DNA of 5,305 nt, from positions 1-5,305 of the forward strand of contig CABSZQ010000115.1 in NCBI GenBank assembly GCA_902482195.1. Reading direction: 5' to 3'. Positions 3,776 to 5,305 of this stretch are shown one piece after another; within the stretch, counting starts at the first letter, position 1, and every line of letters starts with the position of its first letter. The notes below the pieces were generated by a model. The model made no database searches. It saw only the letters and a program-made list of their open reading frames with translations, and was not told where the DNA came from. The stretch is from an uncultured Haemophilus sp. (GTDB taxonomy: Bacteria; Pseudomonadota; Gammaproteobacteria; Enterobacterales; Pasteurellaceae). The translations under genes and the position numbers were made by a program.

Positions 3776-5305
3776 TCAGTTAAAAATCAAACTGAGTTCT
3801 AAATCTTTGAGTAAATTGCTTTCTAAGCGCAATTCATTCCACACTAATGGATTATTATCCAAATAATGTTTCTCAAAGGTCAGTTCCCAAGTCTGTAAAG
3901 AGCGGTCAATTCTGAGATTAATTTTATCCGTGCTATCTGTTGCTTGGCGAGATTTATTTAAAATTACCGAAATGCGTAAAAGAAGCAGTAAAACAAGGAC
4001 ATCTTCATCCGCATAACGAGCAAAAATCGGTAAATCATTCTTTTTAAATGCGCCCGTATGATAACGAACTAAATTCACCAATAAGCGTTGTTGCTCGCGA
4101 TCAAAGCCCGGTAATTCCATATTTTGCAGAATATAAGCGGAATGTTTTTGCACATTGCGATGATTTATGACAATGCCAACTTCCAATAAACGCGCTGCCC
4201 AAATCAGCAGGTTTTTCATTTCATCAGCAAGATGCGGTTTTTGCCAATGGGTGTATTGGTCAATTAAGGTTTTCGCACTATTGGCCACGCGATCGGCTTG
4301 CACTAAATCTAAGTTAAATTGTTCGGCAAGTCCTAATGCAGTACGTGTACGGATGTCTGAAACTTGGAAGTTTTTTTCTAAGCTGTAAATCACCCCTTCA
4401 CGCAAAGCGCCGTCAGAATAGCGCATATTTTCTAAGCCAAAAACGTCAAAAACGGCACTTAAAATGGCTAAGCCTGGCACGAAGACATCCACGCGATCAG
4501 GATTTAATCCCGCGATATTGAGTTCTTCAAAATGGGAAGCTTGTAAGGTTCGGTCAATTAAATTTTGTAAGCGTTCAGCCGTGATGATGCCGTTCGGGTC
4601 AAGAGTTGCAGTAATCACTTGATAGACGGTTTTAATGGTGCCTGATGAACCTAACACTGATTGCCAGCCGAGTTTGCGATATTCCCAGCTTAAATCTTCA
4701 ATTTTATTGACCGCACTTTGGCGAGCTTGCTCGAAGTTTTCTTTTGAAATTTGTCCATTCGGGAAGAATTTTTTGGCAAAGCTCACGCAGCCCATGTGAC
4801 GACTTTCTGCCACTAAGGGGGTGAAATCATCACCGATGATCATTTCTGTCGAGCCACCACCAATATCAATGACCAGTTTACGTCCGCTTTCGGGTTGAGT
4901 GTGGCAAACACCCGCATAAATAGTTTTGGCTTCAGTTTGACCACTAATGATATTAATAGGATAGGGAAAGACAGTGGCTGCTTGGCGTAAAAATTCGTCA
5001 TTATTGACCGCTCTTCGTAAGGTATAAGTGCCGACGACATTCACATCTTCTGGCGCAAAGCCTTGTAAGCGTTCAGCAAAAAGTGCAAGGCAATTTACAC
5101 CGCGCTCAATGGCTTCTTGGCTTAATACATTGTGCTCGTCTAAGCCATCGGCAAGTCTCACTTTTTGTTTTAAACGAGAAAGCACCTGAATCGAGCCATT
5201 GATAATCCGTGCCACAATCATGTGGAAGCTGTTTGAGCCTAAATCAATGGCGGCAATCTCCCGGGCCTCACCTCGGTGATGAGGTTCTACGAGTTGAGCC
5301 AGTTG
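3776..5305 (-). CDS. ppx: Exopolyphosphatase Ppx (Ppx/GppA family), 5' end outside the window
   Basis: Releases phosphate stepwise from the end of inorganic polyphosphate; the related GppA cleaves pppGpp to ppGpp. The frame stays open to the right edge, giving 509 residues in view. An internal ATG at 5221 is not the start, because the essential first phosphate loop AIDLGSNSFHM lies upstream of and through it. The start is probably just beyond the edge, since E. coli Ppx (513) begins about 14 residues before this loop while at least 17 precede it here. Counting from the first visible residue, the ASKHA-fold N-terminal half shows DLGSNS (21-26), catalytic E125 in SGQTEAKTI, and IDIGGGSTE (146-154, E154 metal or catalytic). 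The C-terminal HD-like domain shows NHRN...KHSAYILQ and LVRYH. E. coli LHEVG is LLEVG here. The match is to Ppx more than GppA in length and in the FAERLQGF and HSAYILQN segments. It ends at the hairpin shared with the PRD-like gene. Confidence 0.93.
   Translation of the reverse strand, partial: QLAQLVEPHHRGEAREIAAIDLGSNSFHMIVARIINGSIQVLSRLKQKVRLADGLDEHNVLSQEAIERGVNCLALFAERLQGFAPEDVNVVGTYTLRRAVNNDEFLRQAATVFPYPINIISGQTEAKTIYAGVCHTQPESGRKLVIDIGGGSTEMIIGDDFTPLVAESRHMGCVSFAKKFFPNGQISKENFEQARQSAVNKIEDLSWEYRKLGWQSVLGSSGTIKTVYQVITATLDPNGIITAERLQNLIDRTLQASHFEELNIAGLNPDRVDVFVPGLAILSAVFDVFGLENMRYSDGALREGVIYSLEKNFQVSDIRTRTALGLAEQFNLDLVQADRVANSAKTLIDQYTHWQKPHLADEMKNLLIWAARLLEVGIVINHRNVQKHSAYILQNMELPGFDREQQRLLVNLVRYHTGAFKKNDLPIFARYADEDVLVLLLLLRISVILNKSRQATDSTDKINLRIDRSLQTWELTFEKHYLDNNPLVWNELRLESNLLKDLELSLIFN
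4710..4718 (-). repeat. DNA uptake signal inside ppx
   Basis: Perfect AAGTGCGGT core on the minus strand followed by CAATAAAATT, read as QSAV. Two one-mismatch relatives, AAGAGCGGT at 3898-3906 (plus) and its inverse at 5007-5015, also lie within ppx. Confidence 0.85.

Noticed and set aside
5219..5221. ATG at 5221 as the ppx start
   Set aside because: The frame is open upstream to the window edge and encodes AIDLGSNSFH, the essential first phosphate loop, so this methionine is internal.

Overview
The window looks like chromosome from a gamma-proteobacterium of the family Pasteurellaceae, on the Haemophilus/Aggregatibacter/Pasteurella side. It is AT-rich. It carries five perfect copies of the 9-base DNA uptake signal AAGTGCGGT (Hin type), several with the usual AT-rich flank, and near-miss copies. 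All recognisable proteins resemble their Enterobacterales counterparts. Species cannot be fixed from the sequence alone. There is no sign of a phage, transposon, CRISPR array or other island.

Layout, left to right. Positions 1-246 hold no gene, but contain a long hairpin built from two inverted uptake signals (159-214) followed by a T-run. On the minus strand, luxS (1438-1941) and purT (247-1428) form a tight two-gene operon read leftwards; the purT ribosome binding site overlaps the luxS stop codon. A good sigma-70-type promoter with phased A-tracts upstream lies before luxS. Between luxS and yqaA, on the plus strand, is a candidate small RNA gene (about 2054-2130). It has a sigma-E-type promoter (GAACTT, 16 bases, TCTTA) and a strong intrinsic terminator, and is transcribed away from luxS. 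This is the arrangement of the sigma-E-dependent sRNA MicA beside luxS in E. coli, and it is the most interesting thing in the window.

Next, again on the minus strand, yqaB (HAD sugar phosphatase, 2677-3276) and yqaA (DedA-like membrane protein, 2198-2677) are coupled by a TAATG stop/start overlap. A plus-strand gene (3388-3753) encodes a small stand-alone PRD-like protein. It converges on ppx (exopolyphosphatase, minus strand, 3776 to beyond the right edge), and a hairpin shared by both 3' ends separates them.

Functionally the protein genes are mostly housekeeping: activated-methyl-cycle detoxification and AI-2 formation (LuxS), formate-dependent purine synthesis (PurT), phosphosugar clearance (YqaB) and polyphosphate breakdown (Ppx). 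The less ordinary parts are the candidate envelope-stress sRNA and the orphan PRD protein.
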